A stretch of DNA of 64,000 bases from Megamonas sp. UBA1796 (GTDB taxonomy: Bacteria; Bacillota; Negativicutes; Selenomonadales; Selenomonadaceae). The translations under genes and the position numbers were made by a program. The notes below the pieces were generated by a model. The model was not told where the DNA came from. It did not search any database and saw only the letters and a list, made by a program, of their open reading frames with translations. This document shows, one piece after another, positions 16,076 through 25,082 of this stretch (positions are counted from its first letter, which is position 1; every line of letters begins with the position of its first letter). The DNA lies in the NCBI GenBank assembly GCA_002319795.1, contig DCFU01000044.1, positions 62,001 to 126,000 of the forward strand, written 5' to 3'.

Positions 16076-16687
16076 TTAATTTTTTATTTTTACACGACGG
16101 CCCTGAATCTCCAATTGTCCATTCAGATAGAGTTCGATGGCTCTCGGATAAAGGATGTGCTCTTTTACAAGCACGCGGGCCGCCAGCGTATCTTCCATAT
16201 CATCATCCAACACTGGCACAGTATCCTGCAATATAATCGGACCACTATCCATTCCCTCGTCGACAAAGTGAATCGTGCAGCCGGAGACTTTTACACCGTA
16301 GGCCAGAACGTCACGATGCGCATGCGCCCCACCAAATGCCGGCAACAGCGACGGATGGATATTCATGATATGCTCCTTGAAAGCGCGTACGAAGTAAGGA
16401 CTTAGTATGCGCATGAAGCCCGCAAGTATCACGAGCGTTACACCCGCTTTTTTCAGCTCCGCCACGAGTTTTTCTTCAAATTCCTGCTTGGCGGCACAAG
16501 CTCTGCGATCGATACAGCATGTGGGTATACCAGCTGCAGCGGCACGTTCCAGGGCTTTGGCTTCGGGTTTATCTGTGATTACAATACCTATCCTGGCTGG
16601 TATCTGCCCGCTCTCCACCGCTGCTATGATAGACTGCAGATTCGTACCACGCCCGGAGCAGAGAACTCCCAATATTGGCTCATGCAT
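16076..16687 (-). CDS. purN: Phosphoribosylglycinamide formyltransferase
   Basis: PurN transfers the formyl group of 10-formyl-THF to GAR. The 203-residue protein has the substrate loop SGRGTNLQ and the catalytic triad Asn109, His111 (NIHPSLLPAF) and Asp147 (DEGMDSGP). It starts at ATG 16687, overlapping the end of purM by 8 bp, which indicates translational coupling. Confidence 0.95.
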   Translation of the reverse strand: MHEPILGVLCSGRGTNLQSIIAAVESGQIPARIGIVITDKPEAKALERAAAAGIPTCCIDRRACAAKQEFEEKLVAELKKAGVTLVILAGFMRILSPYFVRAFKEHIMNIHPSLLPAFGGAHAHRDVLAYGVKVSGCTIHFVDEGMDSGPIILQDTVPVLDDDMEDTLAARVLVKEHILYPRAIELYLNGQLEIQGRRVKIKN

Positions 16688-17732
16688 GGAACACGCCGCC
16701 TTTTATGGTTACATCATGAGCTCCGGAGACAACCTTGCCGATCTCATAGCAGGCCTCGCCCACAGAGGCAAGATGCTGCTTTATTTTTTCTGCTTCCTCT
16801 GCCGAGACGATGAGCACCATACCGATACCCATATTGAAGGTACGATACATTTCCTTCCAGTCCACATTGCCCCACTCCTGCAAGAGCCTGAAGATCATGG
16901 GCATACGCCATGTCGCAGCGTCAATGCTTGCCGACATACCCTCCGGCAAAGCACGCGGGATATTCTCATAAAAACCACCGCCCGTGATATGCACCATGCC
17001 GTGAATATCGAATTTCTCAATAAGCGGCAGGCAGACATGGGGATACAGACGCGTCGGTATCAAAAGCTCATCCCCGATGGTCCGGCCGAGCTTCTCGATA
17101 TATTCGTCACCCTTGAAGCCCTTATGTTCAAAGCAGATTTTGCGCACCAGTGAATACCCATTGGAATGCACACCCGAGGACGGCAGTCCCAAAAGTACAT
17201 CGTCTGCCTTGACGCGCTCACTGGTGATGATTTTAGACTTTTCCACAACGCCGACCGCAAAGCCGGCAATATCATATTCACCCACCGGATAAAAACCGTT
17301 CATTTCTGCGGTCTCGCCGCCGATAAGCGCACAGCCGGATTCCCTGCAGGCATGCGCTACGCCCTGCACAACCGCGGCTACCTGCTCCGGGTCAAGCTTG
17401 CCTACTGCCAGGTAGTCGAGAAAAAAAAGCGGCTCAGCGCCCTGTACAAGGATATCATTTACGCACATAGCCACAGCATCCTGCCCTACCGTATCATGCT
17501 TATTGAGCATGAATGCCAGACGCAGCTTCGTGCCTACGCCATCCGTTCCGGATACGAGCACCGGCTCTTTATATTTGGCACTCTGCAGCGCAAACAGACC
17601 ACCAAAACCGCCAAGGTCTCCCAGAACCTCAGGCCGGTAAGTTGCCTTGACACTGTCCTTGATAAGGGATACGGAGTAGTTGCCCGCATCGATATCTACG
17701 CCGGCATCACGGTATGTGAGTTTCTTTTCCAT
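16680..17732 (-). CDS. purM: Phosphoribosylformylglycinamidine cyclo-ligase (AIR synthetase)
   Basis: PurM closes the imidazole ring using ATP. The protein has 350 residues from ATG 17732 (GGAGG, seven bases), starting MEKKLTYRDAGVDIDAGNYS. Typical stretches are VSGTDGVGTKLR, GGETAEMNGFY, GLPSSGVHSNGYSLVR and HITGGGFYENIPRALP. It overlaps purN and is preceded by an 86-bp gap with a strong hairpin. Confidence 0.95.
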   Translation of the reverse strand: MEKKLTYRDAGVDIDAGNYSVSLIKDSVKATYRPEVLGDLGGFGGLFALQSAKYKEPVLVSGTDGVGTKLRLAFMLNKHDTVGQDAVAMCVNDILVQGAEPLFFLDYLAVGKLDPEQVAAVVQGVAHACRESGCALIGGETAEMNGFYPVGEYDIAGFAVGVVEKSKIITSERVKADDVLLGLPSSGVHSNGYSLVRKICFEHKGFKGDEYIEKLGRTIGDELLIPTRLYPHVCLPLIEKFDIHGMVHITGGGFYENIPRALPEGMSASIDAATWRMPMIFRLLQEWGNVDWKEMYRTFNMGIGMVLIVSAEEAEKIKQHLASVGEACYEIGKVVSGAHDVTIKGGVFHA

Positions 17733-17768
17733 TTTGTCCTCCAATTTTCGCAAATAGTTTATAGATGA

Positions 17769-17800
17769 CATTATCCATAACAAAAATGTTATGGATAATG
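17769..17800 (-). repeat. Perfect 14-bp inverted repeat between purF and purM
   Basis: CATTATCCATAACA and its exact complement flank a four-A loop. There is no T-run on the minus strand, so it is more likely an RNA-stability or processing hairpin than a terminator. Confidence 0.6.
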
Positions 17801-17818
17801 CCATCAGTTTTTATTGAA

Positions 17819-19252
17819 TTAACATTTTTTACGCTGTTCAAACACGTACTTATCGGGGCCTTCCGCTGTTTCCTGTTGCTGCTCAATCGGATATGCACTG
17901 TTAAAGCATGCATAGCACATATCGTCAGCATTGACAGCCGGCACACTTTTTTTGAGTCCCTCCAATGAAAGGAAATGCAGAGAATCCGCACCAATAAACG
18001 CACGAATTTCCTCAACACTCTTGGTAGCCGCTATAAGATCCTTGCGCACGGATGTATCAATCCCGTAGTAGCAGGGATACCCTATCGGCGGCGAACTCAC
18101 ACACATGTGCACCTCTTTGGCTCCGGCATTCCGCAGCATACGAACGATTTTGCCGCTCGTCGTGCCGCGTACGATGGAATCATCCACCATGACGACGGAC
18201 TTTCCTTCGACAGCGGAGCGAATGGCATTGAGTTTAAGTTTTACTGCCGTATCGCGTTTTTTCTGCGTTGGCTGTATAAAGGTCCGTCCGATGTAACGGT
18301 TCTTGATGAGCCCTTCGGTGAAAGGTATCCCCGACTCGAATGCATAGCCCGTAGCAGCCGCAGTACCCGAATCCGGAACCGAAATGACTATATCAGCCTG
18401 GCGGCCGCTCTCACGCGCCAGCATACGGCCCATCATAAAACGCGCATCATGCACGCTCTGCCCGTCAATCACAGAATCCGGACGAGCAAAATAGATATAC
18501 TCAAAAATACAGGAGGCCCGCTTTTCATCTACAGCAAACCTATAGGATTGAAAACCATCTGCGCTGATGACAACCATTTCACCCGGTTCGACATCGCGTA
18601 CAAATTCTGCCCCCACGACATCCAGGCCACAGCTCTCCGAAGACAATATCCATGTATCATCCAGCCTGCCAATACAGAGCGGGCGGAACCCCTGCGGATC
18701 CCGTACACCGATCAGCTTTTCCTCCGTCATGATGGTGAGGCAGTATGCCCCTTTGATCTGGCGCAGGCTTTCGATGATTTTCTCCTCAATGGAGGTTTTG
18801 CGCGAACGCGCAATAAGATTCACAAACACCTCGGAATCAATCGAGGTCTGGAAAATCGTCCCTTCCTGCTCAAGGCGATGGCGTATTTCCGCAGCATTCG
18901 TAAGATTGCCGTTATGCGCCAGGCTCATCTTACCGCCTGCATAATTCACAATGAGCGGCTGCGTATTCGCAAGCAGACTGGAACCTGTAGTCGAATAGCG
19001 GACATGGCCAATCGCGATGCACTGATTGTCCATGTGCGGTACCTGATGGCGGAATACCTCATTAACGAGGCCCATCCCGCGCGTCACATCCATCCACGCC
19101 CCATCCGTAATGGCGATGCCGGCACTCTCCTGTCCCCTGTGCTGCAAGGCATAGAGACCAAGATAGGTCATTTCCGATACATCGTCTTCATGCGAATAAA
19201 CGCCGTAGACGCCGCATTCTTCCTTCCATTTGTTTGCTTCGATTTCTATCAT
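17819..19252 (-). CDS. purF: Amidophosphoribosyltransferase
   Basis: PurF makes phosphoribosylamine from PRPP and glutamine, the committed step. The 477-residue protein is of the Bacillus type. A short propeptide precedes catalytic Cys13 (EECGVYGVY), the PRPP loop is VVMVDDSIVRGTT, and cysteines positioned to hold a 4Fe-4S cluster appear in RASCIFEY, GYPCYYG and DDMCYACFNSAYP. Propeptide removal and cluster assembly are therefore expected. The start ATG at 19252 directly abuts the purC stop. Confidence 0.96.
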   Translation of the reverse strand: MIEIEANKWKEECGVYGVYSHEDDVSEMTYLGLYALQHRGQESAGIAITDGAWMDVTRGMGLVNEVFRHQVPHMDNQCIAIGHVRYSTTGSSLLANTQPLIVNYAGGKMSLAHNGNLTNAAEIRHRLEQEGTIFQTSIDSEVFVNLIARSRKTSIEEKIIESLRQIKGAYCLTIMTEEKLIGVRDPQGFRPLCIGRLDDTWILSSESCGLDVVGAEFVRDVEPGEMVVISADGFQSYRFAVDEKRASCIFEYIYFARPDSVIDGQSVHDARFMMGRMLARESGRQADIVISVPDSGTAAATGYAFESGIPFTEGLIKNRYIGRTFIQPTQKKRDTAVKLKLNAIRSAVEGKSVVMVDDSIVRGTTSGKIVRMLRNAGAKEVHMCVSSPPIGYPCYYGIDTSVRKDLIAATKSVEEIRAFIGADSLHFLSLEGLKKSVPAVNADDMCYACFNSAYPIEQQQETAEGPDKYVFEQRKKC

Positions 19253-19966
19253 TTATCTTACTTCTCCCGTCAGGCGACGCAGGATCTCCTTATAAGCATC
19301 CTCGACGTTGCCCAGATCCCTGCGGAATCTGTCCTTATCAAGCTTCTCATGCGTCATGCTGTCCCAGAAGCGGCAGTTGTCCGGAGAGATTTCGTCACCA
19401 AGAATGACCTCGCCATTTTTGTCACGGCCAAATTCCAGCTTGAAATCAATGAGATCAATATTCTTCGTTGCAAGATATTTGGTGAGGATATCATTTATCT
19501 TCAGCCCCAGAGTTTCAATCTGATTGATTTCATCCTGTGTAGCAAGTTTCAGGGCTTTGATATGATAATGGTTGATCATTGGATCGCCAAGCTCATCACT
19601 CTTATAGTAAAGCTCAACAATCGGCACCGACATCTTCGTTCCCTCTTCAACCCCAAGACGCTTTGCCAGACTGCCCGCAGCAACATTGCGCAGAACAACC
19701 TCCAGCGGAATGATATCGAGCTTTTTAACAAGCATCTCACGATCGCTCGGCATGCTGATATAATGATGTTTTATGCCTTTCTTAGCGAGCATATCAAAAA
19801 AGAATGCCGTAATTTTATTGTTCATGATGCCCTTTTCCATAATCGTGCCTTTTTTGGCGCCATTACCAGCCGTAGCATCATCCTTGTAATAAACGAGAAG
19901 CTCATCCGGCTTATCCGTCGTATACATAATTTTTGCTTTGCCTTCATACAGTGCTTTCTTTTCCAT
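19253..19966 (-). CDS. purC: Phosphoribosylaminoimidazole-succinocarboxamide synthase
   Basis: PurC ligates aspartate to CAIR using ATP. The 237-residue protein carries LYEGKAKIMY, VLRNVAAGSLAKRLGVEEG and GDEISPDNCRFWD. ATG 19966 is preferred because the GGGAG site lies directly against the in-frame ATG four codons upstream and is better spaced for this one. It lies between purE and purF. Confidence 0.95.
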   Translation of the reverse strand: MEKKALYEGKAKIMYTTDKPDELLVYYKDDATAGNGAKKGTIMEKGIMNNKITAFFFDMLAKKGIKHHYISMPSDREMLVKKLDIIPLEVVLRNVAAGSLAKRLGVEEGTKMSVPIVELYYKSDELGDPMINHYHIKALKLATQDEINQIETLGLKINDILTKYLATKNIDLIDFKLEFGRDKNGEVILGDEISPDNCRFWDSMTHEKLDKDRFRRDLGNVEDAYKEILRRLTGEVR

Positions 19967-20005
19967 GTTGTCAAACATCTCCCAATTTTTATTTCATATT
20001 TAAAG

Positions 20006-20048
20006 AAGCAGCCTTGATGTCACAGTTGCGCTGCGACATGGGCTGCTT
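20006..20048 (-). repeat. Hairpin spanning the end of purE
   Basis: AAGCAGCC/GGCTGCTT forms the outer stem and GATGTC/GACAT the inner one, covering the last purE codons. TTCTTTAAAT follows on the minus strand. It may attenuate or stabilise the transcript between purE and purC. Confidence 0.45.
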
Positions 20049-20505
20049 TCTTCTCCACATCCTGAACCATTTTGGCGCGATAATCCGCCAGTTTCTCCTG
20101 CAGGGCCTTATCCGACACCGCAAAAATCTGCACAGCAAAAATAGCCGCATTCTTGGCACCATTGATTGCCATAGTGGCAACCGGAATTCCCGATGGCATT
20201 TGAACCGTGCTTAAAAGCGCATCCATGCCGTTAAGCGGCGTGGCGTTGATAGGCACACCAATAACAGGCAAAGTCGTATAGCTTGCAATGACACCACCCA
20301 GATGTGCTGCCGCACCAGCCGCGGAAATGAACACACCAATGCCCCGTTCTGGCGCAGAAGTAACAAAATCGCGCACCTTTGCCGGTGTGCGATGCGCAGA
20401 GGCAACCACAACTTCTGACTCAATGCCGAACTGCCTCAAAAGCTCGACTGCCGGCTTCAGAATCGGCCAGTCGGAATCGCTTCCCATAACTATGGCCACT
20501 TTCAT
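20020..20505 (-). CDS. purE: N5-carboxyaminoimidazole ribonucleotide mutase
   Basis: Class I PurE moves the carboxylate of N5-CAIR to C4. The 161-residue protein has the signature MGSDSDWP, ASAHRTP and SAAGAAAHLGG. A separate PurK would be needed and is not in the window. ATG 20505 follows GGAGATGA. It is the first gene of the purine operon, with a leader of only about 36 nt, too short for a purine riboswitch. Confidence 0.95.
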   Translation of the reverse strand: MKVAIVMGSDSDWPILKPAVELLRQFGIESEVVVASAHRTPAKVRDFVTSAPERGIGVFISAAGAAAHLGGVIASYTTLPVIGVPINATPLNGMDALLSTVQMPSGIPVATMAINGAKNAAIFAVQIFAVSDKALQEKLADYRAKMVQDVEKKAAHVAAQL

Positions 20506-20548
20506 GGAAAAATCATCTCCCAATTCTTAATGATTAGTTTACCACTAC

Positions 20549-20578
20549 ATCATAACAGAAAGAACAAAAAGCTGTCAA
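20549..20578 (-). promoter_or_regulatory. Promoter of the purine operon
   Basis: A consensus TTGACA (20573-20578), an 18 bp spacer and TATGAT (20549-20554) lie on the minus strand. The -35 overlaps the descending arm of a hairpin (AAGCTGT 20569-20575 with ACAGCTT 20613-20619) that may terminate the upstream gene. No PurR box was recognised. Confidence 0.8.
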
Positions 20579-20624
20579 CGCAAAACGATGCTTTTTTCCA
20601 CCATTTACGCCAACAGCTTCTATA

Positions 20625-21689
20625 TTATTTTTTCAAAAGACGTACAATTTCAGCACCGATCTCATCCGTTTTTGCCTTACCGCCGAGATCAGGCGTAAGC
20701 ACTCTTTTCTCAAGCAGCATATGTCCAATTGCCGAAAGGACGCTTTGTGCCCATTCCTTCTGCCCCCAGAATTCCAGCATCTGGCTCACGGACCAGATAG
20801 CCGCCAGTGGATTGGCCAGCCCCTGGCCCGCGATATCCGGTGCCGAACCATGGATTGGTTCAAACATAGAGGGGAACTTCTTTTCGGGATTGAGGTTCGC
20901 ACCGGCCGCAAGCCCCATGCCGCCTGCAATAGCCGCGCCCAGATCTGTGAGGATATCGCCAAAAAGGTTGCTCGTCACGACAATCTGAAAACGCTGCGGA
21001 TCTTTGACGAAAAACATGCTTGCCGCGTCAACAAGATAGGAATGCGTCACAACCTCCGGATATTCTGCACCAATTTCCTTGAATATCTCATCCCAGAACA
21101 CCATGGAATACGCCAGTGCATTGCCCTTGCTGATGCTCGTAAGCGTCTTGTGCTCACGTCTGGCCAGCTCATAAGCATAGCGGATCACCCGTTCCGTACC
21201 CTTGCGCGAAAAAACACCTGTCTGCAGTGCGACTTCCTGCGGTGTGCCCGGGTAAAGGCGCGCACCTACATTGGCATACTCACCTTCACTGTTCTCCCGC
21301 ACTACCAGCATATCGATATCCTCAGGCTTGATGTCTTTCAAGGGACAGGGTGCCCCCGCCAGAAGCTTTACGGGCCGCAGGTTGATATATTGATCAAAGC
21401 CGCGCCGAATCTTCAAAAGCAGCCCGCCCAGCGAAATATTGTCCGGCACTCCCGGATAGCCTACCGCACCAAGATAAATTGAATCAAATGCCGCAAGCTT
21501 TTGCAGGCCATCCTGCGGCATCATTTCCCCATGCTGCAGATAATATTGGCATCCCCAGGGGAACTCCGTAAACTCGACCGAAAAAGAACCATCTATTTCT
21601 GCGACGCTTTTCAGTACCTTTATACCCTCTGCCAACACCTCCGGTCCTATACCATCACCGGCAATCACCGCTACCTTATAGTTTTCCAT
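20625..21689 (-). CDS. Tartrate/D-malate dehydrogenase-like enzyme (isopropylmalate dehydrogenase family)
   Basis: This 354-residue protein of the beta-decarboxylating dehydrogenase family oxidises a 2-hydroxy diacid with NAD and loses CO2. Features include AVIAGDGIGPEV, FDQYINLRPVKLL, VVRENSEGEYANVG, SNLFGDILTDLGAAIAGGMG and FEPIHGSAPDIAGQGLANP. The VRENSEGEY form and overall pattern resemble DmlA/TtuC more than LeuB. No leuA, leuC or leuD is nearby, which supports D-malate or tartrate use. It lies between a terminator and the purine promoter. Confidence 0.75.
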   Translation of the reverse strand: MENYKVAVIAGDGIGPEVLAEGIKVLKSVAEIDGSFSVEFTEFPWGCQYYLQHGEMMPQDGLQKLAAFDSIYLGAVGYPGVPDNISLGGLLLKIRRGFDQYINLRPVKLLAGAPCPLKDIKPEDIDMLVVRENSEGEYANVGARLYPGTPQEVALQTGVFSRKGTERVIRYAYELARREHKTLTSISKGNALAYSMVFWDEIFKEIGAEYPEVVTHSYLVDAASMFFVKDPQRFQIVVTSNLFGDILTDLGAAIAGGMGLAAGANLNPEKKFPSMFEPIHGSAPDIAGQGLANPLAAIWSVSQMLEFWGQKEWAQSVLSAIGHMLLEKRVLTPDLGGKAKTDEIGAEIVRLLKK

Positions 21690-21729
21690 ACCATCTTCCC
21701 CTTCTCTGTTAATAGTATAAAACTTCGCT

Positions 21730-21760
21730 AAAAAAAAAGAATTCCCTTGTACGGGGAATC
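21730..21760 (-). terminator. Terminator after the DapF-like gene
   Basis: GATTCCC and GGGAATTC form the stem, followed by nine T on the minus strand. Confidence 0.8.
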
Positions 21761-21805
21761 CTTATTTCAACATTTTCAATTTTTTCAGGTAAGGCTCCCG
21801 GCGTT

Positions 21806-22222
21806 TCAACAGGCCAGCGATTCCACCTGCCTGTCAAGGCTTTCCATGCGGCGGCAGAATGCATCGGTAACATGTGCCTCAAACGAATCCACCTTGCCCG
21901 CAAGTTCCTGCAGACGGCTATATGCCTGACTGCCCCGTGCTTTCAATATCGCCTTTGCACAGGCCGCACGTCCGTCCGTATGCACCGCGTACGCAGCAAT
22001 AAGGATATCTTCGACAGTAACTGCGGTCTCCTGTCCATGCATAGTAAAAGCACGCAGAGACGGCTTACCCTCCGTATCCATTATAAGAACACGATCCGCA
22101 CCGACACCCAGTCTCCGGTTTGCGAGCAGTTCTATCCCTGCCATTCCCGGCACATATCCGGCTTTTGTATCGCACACCATATATTCAACGTCCTGAAACG
22201 TAAAATTCCTGACTATCAACAT
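21806..22222 (-). CDS. Half-size DapF-like protein of unknown function
   Basis: The 138-residue protein resembles the N-terminal half of diaminopimelate epimerase. The stretch RLGVGADRVLIMDTEGKPSL aligns with the GLGADGLILV region, and it is followed by RAFTMHGQE. The catalytic Cys-Gly-Asn motif of DapF is missing; AVTVEDILIAAYAV stands in its place, so epimerase activity is not expected. It could be a regulator, a truncated relic or a MurB/PhzF-like fold of another kind. It is divergent from the AraC gene and ends before a strong terminator. Confidence 0.45.
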   Translation of the reverse strand: MLIVRNFTFQDVEYMVCDTKAGYVPGMAGIELLANRRLGVGADRVLIMDTEGKPSLRAFTMHGQETAVTVEDILIAAYAVHTDGRAACAKAILKARGSQAYSRLQELAGKVDSFEAHVTDAFCRRMESLDRQVESLAC

Positions 22223-22316
22223 AACGCATCGCCTCCGTTTTTCATTGCCTTTAGTATAACAAGCATAAGATACAAAGAAAAGGGAGAAAATGCTTTTTAC
22301 CTTGCAAAAAATGCTC

Positions 22317-22322
22317 TATAAT
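22317..22322 (+). promoter_or_regulatory. -10 element upstream of the AraC gene
   Basis: A consensus TATAAT lies 33 bp before the start codon. The -35 region is T-rich without a good hexamer, which suits an activator-dependent promoter. Confidence 0.4.
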
Positions 22323-22355
22323 AGAATTATATCTGAGGAATTATGGAGGCTGAAT

Positions 22356-23198
22356 ATGATCGAATACGAAAAGAAAGGGTATCTTGTGCAGGACTTCAAG
22401 GTTTTCCGTCTAAAAGATACCGCATTATCCCCGATTCCCTTTCATTATCATGAATTCCACAAAATCATTCTTTTTTTAAGCGGCAAAGCCAACTATATTA
22501 TTGAAGGCAAAAATTATCCGTTAGTACCCCGCGATATCCTGTTTATAAGTGCCGGCGAAATCCATCGGCCAGTACCAGATCCAAAAGTTCCTTACGAACG
22601 CATCGTAATCTATACGGCACCCGGTTTCCTGCAGCGTTACGCGCGCGGCAGCGAGAATCTTGCCGCCTGTTTCCATTTTGCGCGTGAGCATTCAAGCGTT
22701 ATGCACCTGGCCCCGGGCAAGAGCCATGACCTGCTTTATCATATGAAGAAACTGGAAGCCACCACGCGCCAGCAGGATTTCGCCAACGAACTCTACACGG
22801 AAATCCTTTTTGTCGAATTCATGATACTGCTGAACCGTTCTCTGCTCGACCATGAGCTGGAAGAATTCCATACCGCTGCCTACGATAAAAAAATTCTTCC
22901 CCTTCTGAAATACATCAATGAGCATCTGTTTGATGAGCTTACGGTCGACAAACTGGCTGGAGAATTTTATATGAGCAAGTTCCACATGATGCGCAAATTC
23001 AAAGCCGAAACAGGCTACAGCCTGCATCAATACATCACGAACAAACGCTTGCTGCAGGCTCGTTCCATGCTCACGGGCGGTATACCGCTTACCAAGCTCT
23101 GCTTTGACTGCGGATTCCGCGATTATTCCACCTTTTCACGTGCCTTCAAAGAGCTGTTTCACCAGACACCAAAGGATTATCGGCAGCAGAACCGCTGA
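22356..23198 (+). CDS. AraC family transcription regulator
   Basis: This 280-residue protein has an N-terminal cupin effector domain (PFHYHEFHKIILFLSGKANY, DILFISAGEIHRP) and a C-terminal pair of helix-turn-helix motifs (LTVDKLAGEFYMSKFHMMRK, LCFDCGFRDYSTFSRAFKEL). ATG 22356 follows GGAGG. The ligand is unknown. Its last 53 bp overlap the 3' end of the convergent P-type ATPase gene. It may regulate itself or the divergent DapF-like gene. Confidence 0.9.
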   Translation: MIEYEKKGYLVQDFKVFRLKDTALSPIPFHYHEFHKIILFLSGKANYIIEGKNYPLVPRDILFISAGEIHRPVPDPKVPYERIVIYTAPGFLQRYARGSENLAACFHFAREHSSVMHLAPGKSHDLLYHMKKLEATTRQQDFANELYTEILFVEFMILLNRSLLDHELEEFHTAAYDKKILPLLKYINEHLFDELTVDKLAGEFYMSKFHMMRKFKAETGYSLHQYITNKRLLQARSMLTGGIPLTKLCFDCGFRDYSTFSRAFKELFHQTPKDYRQQNR

Positions 23199-25044
23199 CT
23201 GTACTTATACGCATAGCACGCATAGCATTGAGTACTGCTAAAAAAGCCACACCCACATCGGCGAAAACCGCTGCCCAAAGGGAAGCATAGCCCAGAGCGC
23301 CCAAAAGCATAATCATGACCTTAATACCGATAGCAAATACAATATTTTCCCGTGCTATGCACATCGTCTGGCGCGCAATGCGTATTGCAACAGCAATCTT
23401 TGCCGGCTCGTCCGTCATGAGTACTACATCCGCTGCCTCGATTGCCGCATCCGATCCCAGTCCTCCCATAGCGATGCCAACGTCTGCCCGCATGAGTACA
23501 GGTGCATCATTAATGCCATCGCCGACAAAGGCCAGCATGCCTTTTGCACTTTTCTCCTGCAAAAGCCGCTCTACATGTTCCACCTTATCTGCCGGCAACA
23601 GCTCTGTATAAACTTCGTTAATAGCAAGCGCACGAGCTGCAGCCCTGCCAGCTGCATCCGAATCTCCTGTGAGCATGACCGTCTTTTTGATACCGCATTC
23701 CTGCAGGGAACGGATAGCCAGCACCGCATCTTTCTTGAGCTCATCCCGGATGACAACGGCACCGGCATATTGCCCATCTGCCGCCACATAAACGACCGTT
23801 CCCTTTTCCTGCAAGGCCTCAAAGGTTATTTTGCCGTTCTGCATGAGCCGGCTATTTCCCGCCAGGATTTTTTTCCCATCCACAACCGCACATACACCAT
23901 TTCCGGCAAGCTCTTCGGCATCCTTTACACTCTCCATATCCAGTGCATCGCCATAAGCCTTACGAATGGATTCTGCGATAGGATGATTTGAATATGCTTC
24001 CGCATGTGCCGCAAGCCGTAAAATTTCCCGCTCTGCCATCCCAACCGCATGAATGCTGCGAACGGCAAATTCGCCTTGCGTAAGCGTACCGGTCTTATCA
24101 AAAACAACAACCTCGGTTTTGGACAGTGCCTCCAGATAATTGCTGCCCTTTACCAGTATTCCCTGCCGGGAAGCCCCGCCAATCCCGCTGAAAAAGCTTA
24201 ACGGAACGGAGAGAACCAACGCACAGGGGCAGGAAATGACGAGGAATGTAAGTGCCCGATAAAACCAGGTAGCAAAAGGCTGCCCCATGAAAACAGGCGG
24301 CAGTACCGCCAACAGGACGGCTCCCGCAACGACAAGCGGAGTATAGTACCGGGCAAAGCGTGTAATAAAGTTTTCTATATGGGCTTTTTTCTGTTGGGAT
24401 TGTTCAACCAGGGCGAGAATCTTTTCAACCGTCGAATCGGCAAATACTCTGGTAGTTGCAACCGTAAGCATACCGGTTTTATTGATGCATCCGCTCAGAA
24501 CCTCAGCACCGACCCTCACCTCGCGCGGAACGGATTCTCCGGTAAGCGCGGAGGTATCGAGCAGAGAATGGCCCTGCAGGACTTTGCCATCCAGTGGGAC
24601 GCGTTCTCCTGATTTCACCACTATGGTGTCCCCTATCTGCACTTCCGCCGGAGATATCTGCACCAGAGCACCATCGCGCTCCACATTCGCATAATCCGGA
24701 CGAATATCCATGAGACTGGTGATGGAACGGCGGGATTTTCCTACCGCATAGCCTTCGAACCATTCACCAATACGAAAAAACAGCATAACCGCCACACCTT
24801 CTGAGTAAGCCCCCAAGGCAAAAGCTCCCACGGTAGCCAGCGTCATGAGGAAACACTCATCCAACGCCCTGCCGTGCAGCAAGTTCTTCAACGCTTCCCA
24901 GACAATATCCCAGCCAACCAACACATAACAAAACAGAAATATACCGAAAGCTGCCGTACTCTCCTCCGGCACAAGAAATCCGCATGCAAATACCAGCAGG
25001 CCTGCCGCAATACGCTGAAGCCCCTTCTTTTGTTCCTTTGACAT
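23146..25044 (-). CDS. Zn2+/Cd2+/Pb2+-exporting P1B-type ATPase
   Basis: This 632-residue metal pump has TGES at 168-171, the membrane metal site CPC at 272-274, phosphorylation site Asp316 in DKTGTLT, HP in SNHPIAES, and GDGINDAP. The Asp in FADVGVAFLAVLNAMR in the last helices marks the ZntA/CadA subgroup. There is no N-terminal heavy-metal-associated domain: the first hydrophobic segment begins at about residue 10. Expression is probably controlled by an ArsR-type metal sensor through the operator at 25083-25110. The sensor gene itself is not adjacent. Confidence 0.92.
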   Translation of the reverse strand: MSKEQKKGLQRIAAGLLVFACGFLVPEESTAAFGIFLFCYVLVGWDIVWEALKNLLHGRALDECFLMTLATVGAFALGAYSEGVAVMLFFRIGEWFEGYAVGKSRRSITSLMDIRPDYANVERDGALVQISPAEVQIGDTIVVKSGERVPLDGKVLQGHSLLDTSALTGESVPREVRVGAEVLSGCINKTGMLTVATTRVFADSTVEKILALVEQSQQKKAHIENFITRFARYYTPLVVAGAVLLAVLPPVFMGQPFATWFYRALTFLVISCPCALVLSVPLSFFSGIGGASRQGILVKGSNYLEALSKTEVVVFDKTGTLTQGEFAVRSIHAVGMAEREILRLAAHAEAYSNHPIAESIRKAYGDALDMESVKDAEELAGNGVCAVVDGKKILAGNSRLMQNGKITFEALQEKGTVVYVAADGQYAGAVVIRDELKKDAVLAIRSLQECGIKKTVMLTGDSDAAGRAAARALAINEVYTELLPADKVEHVERLLQEKSAKGMLAFVGDGINDAPVLMRADVGIAMGGLGSDAAIEAADVVLMTDEPAKIAVAIRIARQTMCIARENIVFAIGIKVMIMLLGALGYASLWAAVFADVGVAFLAVLNAMRAMRISTVSGSAADNPLVSGETAL

Positions 25045-25082
25045 AAGTCCCTGCCCTCTTTCTCTCCTTGTATTTACGTTTC

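Noticed and set aside
17975..20017. 680-codon open frame on the plus strand
   Set aside because: It lies wholly antisense to purF and purC, crosses the gene junction, and its product looks like a shadow of those frames (many His, Arg and Ile without domain patterns).
20506..20548. Purine riboswitch before purE
   Set aside because: The leader after the promoter is only about 36 nt, too short for the aptamer.
20625..21689. Annotation as leuB (3-isopropylmalate dehydrogenase)
   Set aside because: The VRENSEGEY pattern and the lack of leuA/C/D neighbours favour the D-malate/tartrate dehydrogenase branch. The exact substrate is left open.
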